The notes below the pieces were generated by a model, which was given only the letters and a program-made list of their open reading frames with translations, was not told the DNA's origin and made no database searches. The position numbers and the translations under genes were made by a program. Positions 1 through 9,486 of a stretch of DNA of 64,000 bases are shown piece after piece. Position 1 is the first letter of the stretch. Each line of letters begins with the position of its first letter. Source of the DNA: Krasilnikovozyma curviuscula (Eukaryota; Basidiomycota; Tremellomycetes; Cystofilobasidiales; Mrakiaceae); contig MVAQ01000064.1 in assembly GCA_014825775.1 (NCBI GenBank), positions 30,956 through 94,955 on the forward strand, in the 5' to 3' direction.

Positions 1-1846
1 TCGGCATCTTCTCCGATCGTCCAATCCGTTGCCCCTGACCTCTACCTTATTGCAGTAACGAACCTTTTCCATCGGAGGGATAGAACTAGGATGAACGATA
101 CGATTGTGCTTGGCGTCGGAGACAACACGTCAAGGAGAGCGTGTAGGATCGCTTGCTTGACCGCATTGGCAGTCTTCAGTGCTGCCAATCGAGCTGACTT
201 CTACGAGAAGTAAGACATGTTTAAGTGATATGATGAAATTATCTGGATCTGATTGCTCTCTTTGATGCTGTAGACTTAAGTCTAAAGGAGAAACTCTGAA
301 GGCTGCCTTCTACGCTTTGGTTTGGGGAGATCAACTCGAAGCTATCACCATTCTTAAACACAGTGAAAGTGAGTTCTTCTCTTCTCTAGATTCTACTTTT
401 CGCCTTTCACGCATCTTCTCATACATTCATTCATTCCTTTTCCTTACCAGATCAAGAGCACGTTCCCCTTGCTTACTCACTCGCTCTTTCCTCACCCAGC
501 TCAGCGCCGCAATCAGACTGGCATTCGCTCATCATGCCAATCGCTGACCCATATGCTCGAGCAATTATGACGTGGGCTGCAACAAGGGATTGGAGGACGG
601 TTGTCGACGACGCAGAGAGCGAGGCACTTCCGCTGAGGGAAAGGATTGGGATCGCGATGAAATATCTGAGCGACAAGGAAGTGCGTTTTTTCTAGCCTTT
701 GTAGCTTTTTTCTATCTCGCTGACCTCTTTCTTTGTTATTTTCTGAACGTAAAGATTTCAGCGTTCCTCAAGAAACAAATCAAGCGCTGCGTCGTCTCTG
801 GCGACCTCAAGGGACTCTGCTTAACCGGGCTCGCCTCACCAACCTCGCACAAGCTCCTGCAAGAATACATTAATAAAACATCTGACCTCCAAACAGCCGC
901 CTTGATCATCTCCCACCACCCGACTCCAACACGAACCCTTCGGCCGGTGTTCAATACCACCCAGTCCGCGCAGGTGGATCCCAAGCGGTGGATCGCCACA
1001 TACTCTGACCTACTGGATCGGTGGGAGCTGTTTAGAGAGAGGATGCATTTCGAGCAGGGCTGGGGAAAGCGCGTCAGGGACAAGGTGGGCGAGTGGGATG
1101 AGGCGCCAAGGCAAGTGTGGTTGAAGTGCAACTTGTGAGTCTCGCTCATTTCTTTTCGTAATCTTATCAGAGACTGGTTGATTGATTTATCGTTTCGCTT
1201 CCCCCATTGGCCCTACCCGAACACTTGTAGCTGTCAGAAAGTGCTGAAGAAATCCTCCGATAGCAAGCACAGCAGCAAGGATCGAGGCGTCTTTGTGAGT
1301 AGCTTCTTTTCTTCGATTCCTTTTATTTTTTATTTCAGAAAGAATCCCTCACCCAACCTCTTGACTGTGCTACTAAATGCTAAATCATCTCTTCGCAGTC
1401 TGCCGTCTGCCCGTCATGTGGGAACGGCCTACCACGGTGCTGTATCTGTCCGTTCTCTCCCTCCATAGCTCTCTGCCCCTGCTTCTGGTCTGACTCCCTT
1501 TTTCTCTTCTCTCCCTCCTGTCCAACACGAAATGCAGGCATGTTCCCTGTCGGCTCTCAACCGGACGCGATACGCGACGCTATCGTCGAGAACGAGCCCA
1601 GTGTGGTGAGGAAAACAATTGACGACGTTCTCTGTCCGTATTCCTCTTCTACATGTGATTTTTCTTCTTTTTTTAACGTGCTGTTTCGTTTCTGCAGCAA
1701 TATGTCTGCAGTGCCACCACGGTGGACACCTCGCTCATATAAACCTCTGGTTCAACGGAGGCATCGAGGCTGGTATTCAGCGCCAGGGCCACAAGGAATG
1801 TCCGGTACCGGGCTGTGGTTGTTTATGCGCGATTCTCGATGGGTGA
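1..1846 (+). CDS. MIO: GATOR2/SEA complex protein Mio (SEA4, MIOS), 3' part only
   Basis: This is the C-terminal part of a Mio/SEA4 homologue; the 5' end lies outside the window. Exons 1..209, 274..368, 451..680, 755..1134, 1231..1294, 1399..1447, 1538..1633 and 1698..1846 join with every phase consistent. The product has an alpha-solenoid stretch (KAAFYALVWGDQLEAIT) followed by the family's zinc-binding end: CQK, then CPSCGNGLPRCCIC, then CLQCHHGGHLAHINLWF, then HKECPVPGCGCLC. This Cys/His spacing matches the C-terminal zinc ribbon/RING of MIOS. In the family the protein sits on the vacuole or lysosome as part of GATOR2 (SEACAT), which antagonises GATOR1 and so favours TORC1 activity when amino acids are present. 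The acceptor at 754 is AAG rather than CAG/TAG, a weak point. The N-terminal WD40 propeller is not in view. Confidence 0.9.
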
Positions 1847-2220
1847 ACACGAGGAGACGGGTGGGGTGCGACGCTCGCTACACCCTCTTAAGATGTGGTC
1901 GGTCTGGCCGGAGAAAGCAGCAGGACGATGCCTTTGTACGTAGGTATGCGGGGATTCTCTTCTTGTTTGATCCGTCTGATAGGAAGTAGTTTGATGCGAC
2001 AATTCAAATCTTGCCTACACGCCATCCAACTGAAAGAAAGCGAGGTACATGCGATTTTTTCAGCTTGGTTTGTGATTGTGTTTACGTTTATTTGTGTAAT
2101 GCTATCATGTTGTTTATTATAAGAAAAGAAAAGTCGCACATTGTCCCAAACGTGGAGGTGGTTTGTTTCTGCCTGCGTCTGCTCGACTCAACCGATCATC
2201 TGCTCTCTCTGCACGTCATC
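1847..2220. other. convergent 3' intergenic region
   Basis: This stretch lies between the stop codons of the Mio gene (+) and the NSESES-repeat gene (-). I see AT-rich stretches suited to 3' ends (for example TTATTATAAGAAAAG near 2113) and no supported gene. Confidence 0.5.
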
Positions 2221-3113
2221 TCACGCCTCGCTCTCACTTTCGCTGTTAACAGGCACACCTCCACCCTGTCTCTTCAAACCATGGTCTTTCCCACTCCAAC
2301 CTCTACCCTTCTGCACGCCCCTTCCGTCCGTGTCGACCTCCTCGCTCTCACTCTCGCTATTGAGCGGGATGTCACCGTTGTGATGGTGCGCAAGGCCCTC
2401 GTGGGACTGCTCTGTACTACTCCACCTTTGCGAGTGGGTGGGTGGTAGAGGTGCGTCGGACTCAGACTCGGAGTTCATCGCGACGGGGAGGGTGGTGACC
2501 GTTGCTGGGTGTGGGTTGATTGTAGTGGATGACTCGAGATCGTTCGAGGAGATGTCTTCTGATTCCGAGTTCAGGGGGAGAGCTGTTTGTGCGACCTAGT
2601 AGTATTGAAAGGTGGATCAGTCAGTACAAGCCGGTAGCGATGTGGTCGGGGTTGGGATAAAAAGAGAAAGAAGACCTTCTCGTGACAACAAAAAAGGAAA
2701 AAAGGTTGACGTACAGCATCGGTGCCAGTACCTCTGACTCTCGAACGGCTCCTACTTCCAGCTCTCCCCTTTCCAACAGTACTTCTGCTCCTACTTCTCA
2801 CCCTTACGTACGGCTTGACCTCGCCGACCTGATCGCTTTCCTCTTCATCTCCCGAGTCGGCAACCTGTCTAGCGCTGGCGGCTGCGAACCCTGATCGACC
2901 TCTTCGTTGTTGGTCAACAGAGGACGATGTGATGTCCTCAGTACCAGAGAGCTCCGACTCGCTATTGAGAGGGACGTGGGATGCGGCTGGCTGGTTCGTC
3001 ATTTGGTGCGTGAGGATCGAATGCGCCGGGTAAGGCGAGTCGGATTCGGACTCAGAGTTGATGGTGAGCCTGTCGAGGTGTTGGTGTGGTTGTGAAGAGA
3101 GGACTTGGGTCAT
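2221..3113 (-). CDS. orphan disordered protein with six NSESES-type motifs
   Basis: I do not recognise the family. Two exons, 3113..2715 and 2595..2221, join in phase 0 to give 257 aa. The sequence is polar and disordered. It contains six copies of a short motif: hydrophobic-x-hydrophobic followed by N-S-E-S-E, with Asn at residues 19, 50, 142, 174, 212 and 250. The variants are LTINSESESD, VPLNSESELS, LPLNSESEDI, VAMNSESESD, IPLNSESESE and VPVNSESESE; the last is the C-terminus. Spacing is 31, 92, 32, 38 and 38 residues. An SR/RS-rich basic segment lies at about residues 98-130 and an acidic GDEEESDQ patch before it. The motif resembles a CK2-type phospho-acceptor or a SUMO-interacting motif, and recalls the PLNSEDD element of TFIIA, but these are only resemblances. 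A nuclear scaffold is a guess. The start follows a TATA-like box about 160 nt upstream. Confidence 0.65.
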
Positions 3114-3635
3114 TCTGACAATCTATGAGGTGGTGAAGAGATGTGGTGAAACTGAGCAAGTGGGGAAAATTGAAAAACAATAGGCGGAGACAGGGTCCGT
3201 AAGGGGATTTCGATGTTTGGATAAAGATGTGGTTGGGAGAGAAGGAGACGAATTCTGTTTTCTCTCTTCTTATATATTTGTTCCCCCAAGAAAATTTCGG
3301 AGGGTGGAGTCATCTGATGTCAGAGAACGTGATGAGAAACTTTTTTTTACAGCGACGCAGTGCAGTGAGACGCAGTGGCGAGCGCAAATGGCGAAAATTC
3401 GTGCGTGTCTTGGCTCTGTCGACTCTGCAGCACATCGGCCGGAGGTCAGCAAGCAAAGAAGAGGAGCTCATTGGAGAGGAGAGGATGAACATAAGTATAA
3501 GCTGAGCGACAACTTCGACGCGTCCCTCTGAAAGGGAGAGGAAACAACTCACACGCGTCCAGCAGAGCGAGCAGGGCTGAGGAGGCGGTACGGCGGCACG
3601 CAGACGCTGCCGTCAACCTGCTGAGATTGGCAGCG
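3114..3635. other. divergent intergenic region
   Basis: Between the minus-strand NSESES gene and a weak plus-strand gene model. Apart from the TATA-like box I see no supported feature; open frames here lack sensible splice partners or composition. Confidence 0.4.
3269..3277 (-). promoter_or_regulatory. TATA-like element
   Basis: TATATAAG on the minus strand, about 160 nt upstream of the start codon at 3113 of the NSESES-repeat gene. Motif and position only. Confidence 0.35.
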
Positions 3636-4117
3636 ATGATGAAACGTGGGTGGGAGTCATCAGGTCTACGACAGGAATCCCTTTTCTCAAGCGTGGGAGG
3701 TCGAGGGCGTCGTTTCGTTGACAACAGACCAGAAGCTGCTCAGTTTCATACTGGCCCTCCCGAGCAGAACAGTGCGTCGCAACAGTGAGGCTTCTTCCTT
3801 TATCAGTGTCTCGCTTTCAGGCCTATTAGATACATCTTCAAATCTTCAAAAGAAGGTTTCGTTATCGAACGGGTGGGTCTATTACAGCTACTTTGCTATG
3901 AAAGTAAACGGTCGCCTTACCCGGCGACGCCAGCAGTACGTTCTTTCTCGTGTTCCAATGAAGGCCCATTGAAACTCTCCTTTCACCTCTTCTCCTCCAT
4001 CCTGATAAGTCGTTTTCTTCTTCTCAGTATCAACCACTGCATCCTCCTTTTCTTTCCTTGTCAATCTTCCGCAATGCCGTCCGCCTTCTTCTCTCCAACG
4101 AACACTCGCTCATCTGA
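3636..4117 (+). CDS. small hypothetical protein (weak model)
   Basis: Three exons, 3636..3784, 3821..3935 and 4028..4117, close in phase to give 117 aa beginning MMKRGWESSGLRQ and ending FRNAVRLLLSNEHSLI. Donors are GTGAGG and GTACGT and acceptors TTTCAG and CTCAG, but the first intron would be only 36 nt. The middle segment (RYIFKSSKEGFVIERVGLLQ) is protein-like, and the last exon is a plausible amphipathic helix. I recognise no domain. Upstream exons could be missing. Confidence 0.3.
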
Positions 4118-4335
4118 ATAGCTCCAAGCAAAATATACCATTAAAGATCAACGAAAGAGACGAATGGGAGAGACGAACATACGTTTTAGGCAGGTGTGGC
4201 ATGACATTGAATGGGGTCTACCTTGCCTGAAGGAAGAGTAGAGGAAAATCTGCTTTGGGCTACGTTTCTTTCGTCCGTCCGACGACAAAGTTTTCAGGAC
4301 TCATCACTGCTCTTGCTTGATATCTGTTCAGCAAG

Positions 4336-4615
4336 ATGTACAGCCAAAATATCTCAGAATCAAGCGACTTCCTTACCAAGTTGCCCCCACCGGTGCCAAC
4401 CTGCTTTCCATTCGCAGTTAACTTAACCCACCAACTCTTTCCCCAGCGCTCATCACTCCCCCCAGTATGCTGTATGTTCATAAAATCCTGCTCTCCACTC
4501 AACCCTTACTCACACATTTCATTACGTTTTCTCAGACACCTCATACCAGCTCGAAGCCGCCGCGCTCGACACGGATAAGCTCAAATCGCGTATGAGCCCC
4601 CACAGGGTAATGTAA
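4336..4615 (+). CDS. small hypothetical protein (weak model)
   Basis: Exons 4336..4471 and 4536..4615 join in phase to give 71 aa, starting MYSQNISESSDFLTKLPPPV and ending with a helical segment LEAAALDTDKLKSRM. It contains a proline-rich LPPPVP patch. No family is recognised. It could also be the 3' end of a longer gene beginning near 4164 or of the preceding model. Confidence 0.25.
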
Positions 4616-4975
4616 TGGATTCAGTGTGCTTCAGGGTAAACAAGTACTTGATAGGAAGTTGGGGACGGTCACTGCTATGGAGGTCGGAAGCGTTGATGGG
4701 AGCTGTATTCTAGTAGGGTGAAGGGTCCCATCTTGCCGTGAAGTTGGTGAGAAAAAGAAATATGTAAAAAAAAAATGTTAGGTAGGGGAGATGCGTCGTA
4801 AACGCTACTTTGTATATAATTGCCCCAAACTATTTGTAATCAGACCCCGAACTAAATTACTCGATTCATTTTGCTTCGATACTAAAATGAGAATCAATGA
4901 ATGTTAGCGAATATGTAGCGTTGACGGAAGACATAGCTGGAAGCAAAACTTACAAACAAACTACTCAATGCAAAT
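4616..4975. other. convergent intergenic region
   Basis: AT-rich spacer between the weak plus-strand models and the WSC-like gene. It contains poly-A near 4768 (9 A) and no supported gene. Confidence 0.5.
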
Positions 4976-5664
4976 CTAGATCTGACCTTGATAACCTCTA
5001 ATCTTCTTAATCTTGCTGCTGTTTATTAAGTGTGGTATTGATCCTGGGACTGAATCTCTGACAACTTTGACGTTTCTCGCAGCGATAGCCCTGCCTTCTT
5101 TGGTGGTGAATCTTTTCTTCTTGACAAACTGGGAAGCTGCAGCGGCAGAAGAACGGCTGTAGATCTAGATTTAAACATTAGGAAAAAAAAGTAACAATTG
5201 AAAAAGAAGAGGTTGTCACATCAGCCTAGCCTGCAGAATTGTAGAAGAAAACACTTACACTATATTGAACTGAACCACAGTCGTAAGTGTCGCCGGATGT
5301 AAAGCTGCTGTAGCATACACAGAATCCATTTGACGCATCCTTACCATACTCAATGCCTATAGTGCTTGTAGAGGAACTGCACCTCTCTATGCAAGCTTCG
5401 GCAGTCAATGGAGACGTCGTTGCGTAGGCTCCCGTTCCTCGTGTACCAGAGGCAGCGTAACAGACATTGGCTCCTGCAGTGCCACCGGATCCTCCCACAC
5501 GACTCCATGCAGTTCCAATTTTGGACATCTGAGCGTTATGTTATGTGAGTTTGGCAAAAATCAGAGGACGCGCCTATTAGGAACAAAACAACAACGGACA
5601 AACGCACCGAGTTGACAACATTTATCCGGCCGGTACAAAGGTTCTCTGTCATTAAGATGGTCAT
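4976..5664 (-). CDS. WSC-like cysteine-rich protein with basic tail
   Basis: Exons 5664..5608, 5528..5259 and 5164..4976 join in phase to 171 aa. The middle exon carries a WSC-like core: CYAASGTRGTGAY, then LTAEACIERC, then GIEYG, then GFCVCYSSF, and DTYDCGSVQYS. The spacing of six cysteines and the GIEYG element resemble the carbohydrate-binding WSC fold. It is followed by a Ser/Ala run and a Lys/Arg-rich tail (FVKKKRFTTKEGR), an arrangement common in small basidiomycete surface proteins. Such proteins normally have a signal peptide; the predicted N-terminus (MTILMTENLC) is not a good one. The true first exon may lie further upstream, or the gene may have lost it. A surface or wall role is inferred. 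Confidence 0.6.
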
Positions 5665-6159
5665 AGATTAGAAGAAGATGGAAAGGTCAAGGAAGAGTCT
5701 CCTTACTCTCTATTAGTTTATTTATTCTTCGACCTCCTTCTGTAAGCTGACTTCACCCGTCTCCACTTTCATCTACGATAACCCATCTTATTACAATATT
5801 CCCACTTGGTCAACATGAGATTGCGATCGAAACTGGTCCAACAGACAACAACGAGACCAGAGAACTATCAAGAGGCACTTAAAAATTCTCATGGAGCTGC
5901 CTGAGATGCTAATAGATTTGCTGTAAATCATTTTCTTGAAGTTAGTAGTGTTGTAAGCTGTCAGTAAATGGAAGACGGTATCTTTTGGACCCCTGGTTCT
6001 AGGCGTTGGTAAACCTCTCGTGCTTTAGGTTAGGCTCTGTCTAGCTTTAATCGGGGAGTCGTTGCACAACAGACCTTGACTTATCTCACAGACATTCATG
6101 ACCGAGAATAATAAAATGCTCTGATGTACATACAACATTCCCTAATGCGCATAGTATCT
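5665..6159. other. intergenic region
   Basis: Spacer upstream of the WSC-like gene and downstream of the first Zn2Cys6 gene. The minus-strand sequence just after the Zn2Cys6 stop (about 6100-6159) resembles the equivalent position after its neighbour's stop (about 9430-9486). No gene is supported. A short plus-strand frame starting at 6124 is a shadow of the last Zn2Cys6 exon. Confidence 0.5.
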
Positions 6160-9100
6160 TCAAAATTCTGTCCAATCAAACAAGAAACCATCCGATACCT
6201 CCTGGTGCTCGACGTTGATGCGGTTTGCTTGGTCGTGAAGAGCTTGTGTGAAATCAAAAGAATCAAGGAAAGAGAGCTCTGGTACTTCATGGTGTTCAGA
6301 TGCTAGGACGGTGGTTTTAGCCTTACCATACAAGTCATAAAGCCGAAGTGGGGGGAATAAGTTACGAGGACCTTTGGAGCAGAGAGAGATACTGAGAATC
6401 TAACCTTCAAGTCAGGGAGCCATTCTTTCTTGAGCTGTTCCAGGGCAAGGACGCCCCACCGGGCGACACCCCAAGTAGAACTGAGTTTCCGTTGTGCCGC
6501 GAGGATCAATTCCAAATTGGTAAGAGCCATTTTAGGGTCATCATCGACTGTTGCTTGCATCACGAACATAATTCCAGCGTGTGTTGCTGCGTGTGGTACA
6601 GATAAAGGTGCTCTTTGGAGTCCATATAGAGAGTCGAAGAGCTTTAGAGAGGAGAGGTGGAGGCACATCAGCTTGAAAAATGGGAAATAGTTGGAAAGGT
6701 AACTTACAGTGAGTAGGTTGAGAATATCGTTAGCCGCTTTGTTGCAGGTTACAGCAACAGACTGCAACGGCTGTGGGACAGGATTTGATGCGAAGGTCAA
6801 TCGATAGAATGGGCGATTGAGCAGGATAGTGATGTACTGATAATCATAGCGGCTCCAGTCGATGAGTTACGAGTCATACGGAACAAATAAGGATAAATAA
6901 GACAGAAGAGACTAACCCAATAAGTGAGGTGAAGAGTAAGGATGTGGGGAAGAGGTGGGTGAGGACCCGCGGGATTCATTTGAAGGGGGGCAGGTAGATT
7001 CGCAAACCAATCGCCCATTTGGTCGGACATGCATTTGTAGGAAGCCATGCATTCCAATGATGTAAGATTTGGAGTTGAAGTGTAGCTGAAAGTTAGATAG
7101 AACTCGAAGTCAATCCCACGCCATCATCTTCGAAAGAGGGGCTCCCTGTGGGAAAGAATGACTAACAAAGTCTCATAAATTGCAGCAATAATCACTGAAA
7201 GATCCCGTAGAGCTGTAGCAGTACTAGACTGGAATGACGGTCTAGCAGCAGCCGCAGCTCCATCTTTCACGAAGTACGCATTTCTGATAAGGGGCTTAGT
7301 TGGTTTCCAGAGCCTGGCGTCTTTTTCTGTATTGATCGGCGCCAGTCTGACTTTGACGTCTTTGGTGGGAAACAATATTGGCCGTCCTCCAGTGATTGCC
7401 ATCGTTCTAGAATCAGTCACGGAAGTAAGAACATCAGTCAAATTGCATATCTAGTGCGTCGAAATGAGACCCACTTATCGAAAGCGTATCTAGGATTTTC
7501 AATAAATAATTGGAAGTAGAATGATGTCAACAGAGACACAGGAAAAAGAACCAGATTCGGAATGGACTGAGCGCTCACAACGTCCAAAACAGCTCATCCC
7601 GCTCCAGCTTCAATTCCTCCGTGAGTTGCCCAGATTCGACTAGAGTGCTTGCGTCTACATGAAGTCCCAAGTTTTGACTGGTCATAGCGATAAGTCCAAG
7701 GAAGGCAAACCCTGAAAAGCAGCAAAAGGTGAACACCAACTGTCACTTAGAGGTCGCGAGCAACCAGAAGATAAACGATGGACGTACCACTGTCGATTAA
7801 AAGCTTCCCGTAATTGAAGTTCTGAAGAACTATCATTCCTCTGAGAGTGCTGAGCATAGGGCGTTCGAGTTCATATTCCAGCGTGGAGATGACTTTGCTA
7901 TACAGCGCGCGGACGGTCGCTTTCTTAATTTGATAGAACGGTAACGGGGGTGTTCCTGACAAGCCGTCTTCATCATAGCTATCTGTGAGGAAACAGGAAG
8001 CAACAGCTAAGACTGAGTTGTGAAGAAGAGCCGAGTAGTTGTGGGTTCTTATTGGATTTGGTGGTGTGTCTTCTGGCGTGGCAGTACAGCAGATGACCAT
8101 ATCCCGTCTGAAAGCTACCATATCTACCGCCTGAGGAATGGAAATTAATTAAAGATGTCAATATGTCAATAACTTTTTGTTTGTCTTCAAGCAAGCAGAT
8201 GATGGCTCACATAACCAGAGTTCCATGAAGCACCGTACAACTCATACACGTCCAGAAGTGTCTCGTGAAGGTCGTAACTCAAGTCGACATTCTCCGGCAA
8301 ATTAAGATTCCAGATATACTCTTCAGTCTCCGTTGTCAAGCCAATGTTGTTGGTTCGAAGCGCTGAGGGAGGCGGTAGGAAGGTAGGTCTTGTCCCACGG
8401 AACATTGGTTCATTGAGGTAGCTTGCTGCAACCGATGGCCCTGAGTAGTTAGACACCGCCCCGCTTTCTACATCAACCAACTTCGAACATTTTGGATGAG
8501 CAAGACTTTGAGAGTATTAGAAGCTAAAAAGCCAAGGTGATAAGACTTACTTTTATTTGGCCAACACGGTCGATAATTCCGCCAGTAGTGTGATCACCTG
8601 CGGTACCCTCATCACTAATTGTTTCAAAACCGTTGCTAGAAGATGAACCTAACTCATCAGACCCGTCTTGGACATCAGTTTGACCACCACTCGTGGCCGG
8701 CGTTGCAGCATCGAGCAGAGTGCTGCAGGTCGGGCAAGAATGGATGATTGACTCCAATTCTTTGATGCGAGCTTGGAGAGCTGCTGTATGAACGTTAATG
8801 GGACTGTAATCGTAAGAAAAAGCAAACGTCCGGGTCAGTTCAGGGTGTGTAGGCGTTCGACAGAGATTCAATACACCAGCCCTCCTTGCCCTCTGAAGAG
8901 CCAAAGTCCCTCTGGAATAATGTGAATGGTTTAACTTACGCTCTTCCATCGATTTTGGTGCTGTACTCGCACTAGATGACAGCAAAACAGAAACTGTGAG
9001 CGACAACGCCTTGCAAACGGAAGACGGAACAGCACCGTACAATCAAGCCCTTTTGGGTACATAGCCCGCAGGCTGGAACTGCTCCGTCACATCTCTTCCT

Positions 9101-9285
9101 CCTATCAAGATTTCCAGCAACACAACAACGTGAAACCGTCCAGCAAAATGGCCGTCAGCTTGTTCCCCAGCGGGCTAGGAACCGATAGGTGAGCAAACTC
9201 ACTTCGATCTGCAAGAAAAGCAAGCTCGTTTGACATGAGTGACTGACCTCCCTTTCTTATTGGGACTGGTTCTGTCTTCAGGCAT
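6160..9285 (-). CDS. Zn2Cys6 fungal-specific transcription factor (tandem copy A)
   Basis: A binuclear zinc-cluster regulator of roughly 700-760 aa in many exons. The start MPEDRTSPNKKGRS leads into the zinc cluster, assembled from exons 9285..9203, 9101..9041 and 8971..8940: RACFSCRSKRKRCDG, then VPACGLCTQKGLICEY. This gives CxxC-x6-C and CxxC-x6-C in register. A short leucine-containing coiled segment follows (ALQARIKELESIIHSC, about 8740-8800), then the middle-homology region (fungal_trans): RDMVICC, LAVASCFLTDSYDE, STLRGMIVLQNFNYGKLLIDSG and GLHVDASTLVESG. The end is an acidic/aromatic segment FLDSFDFTQALHDQ ... FLFDWTEF, possibly the activation domain. Nuclear DNA binding to CGG-type sites is expected from the family; target genes are unknown. 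It is paralogous to the adjacent gene at 9487-12628 over its whole length, with about 200 bp between them. Confidence 0.88.
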
Positions 9286-9486
9286 GTCTTGGATAGTAGC
9301 GAACGAGTGCGGCAGGAGACGACCAGAAACCTGGAACCCAGACTTTCGCTCTCAGTGAATTGCCAAATCGGGATTTTGCATGACGGAAACCGACGCTGGG
9401 TCGCTGCTTCGCGACAAGCAGCCAAAATTACATTATTAACTACTGCTCTAATGTACAAACAACACGCCTTGTTGCAGTGAAATTTT

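Noticed and set aside
2221..3113. NSESES repeats as a DNA minisatellite
   Set aside because: Codons differ strongly between copies and linkers are unrelated, so there is no DNA-level tandem repeat.
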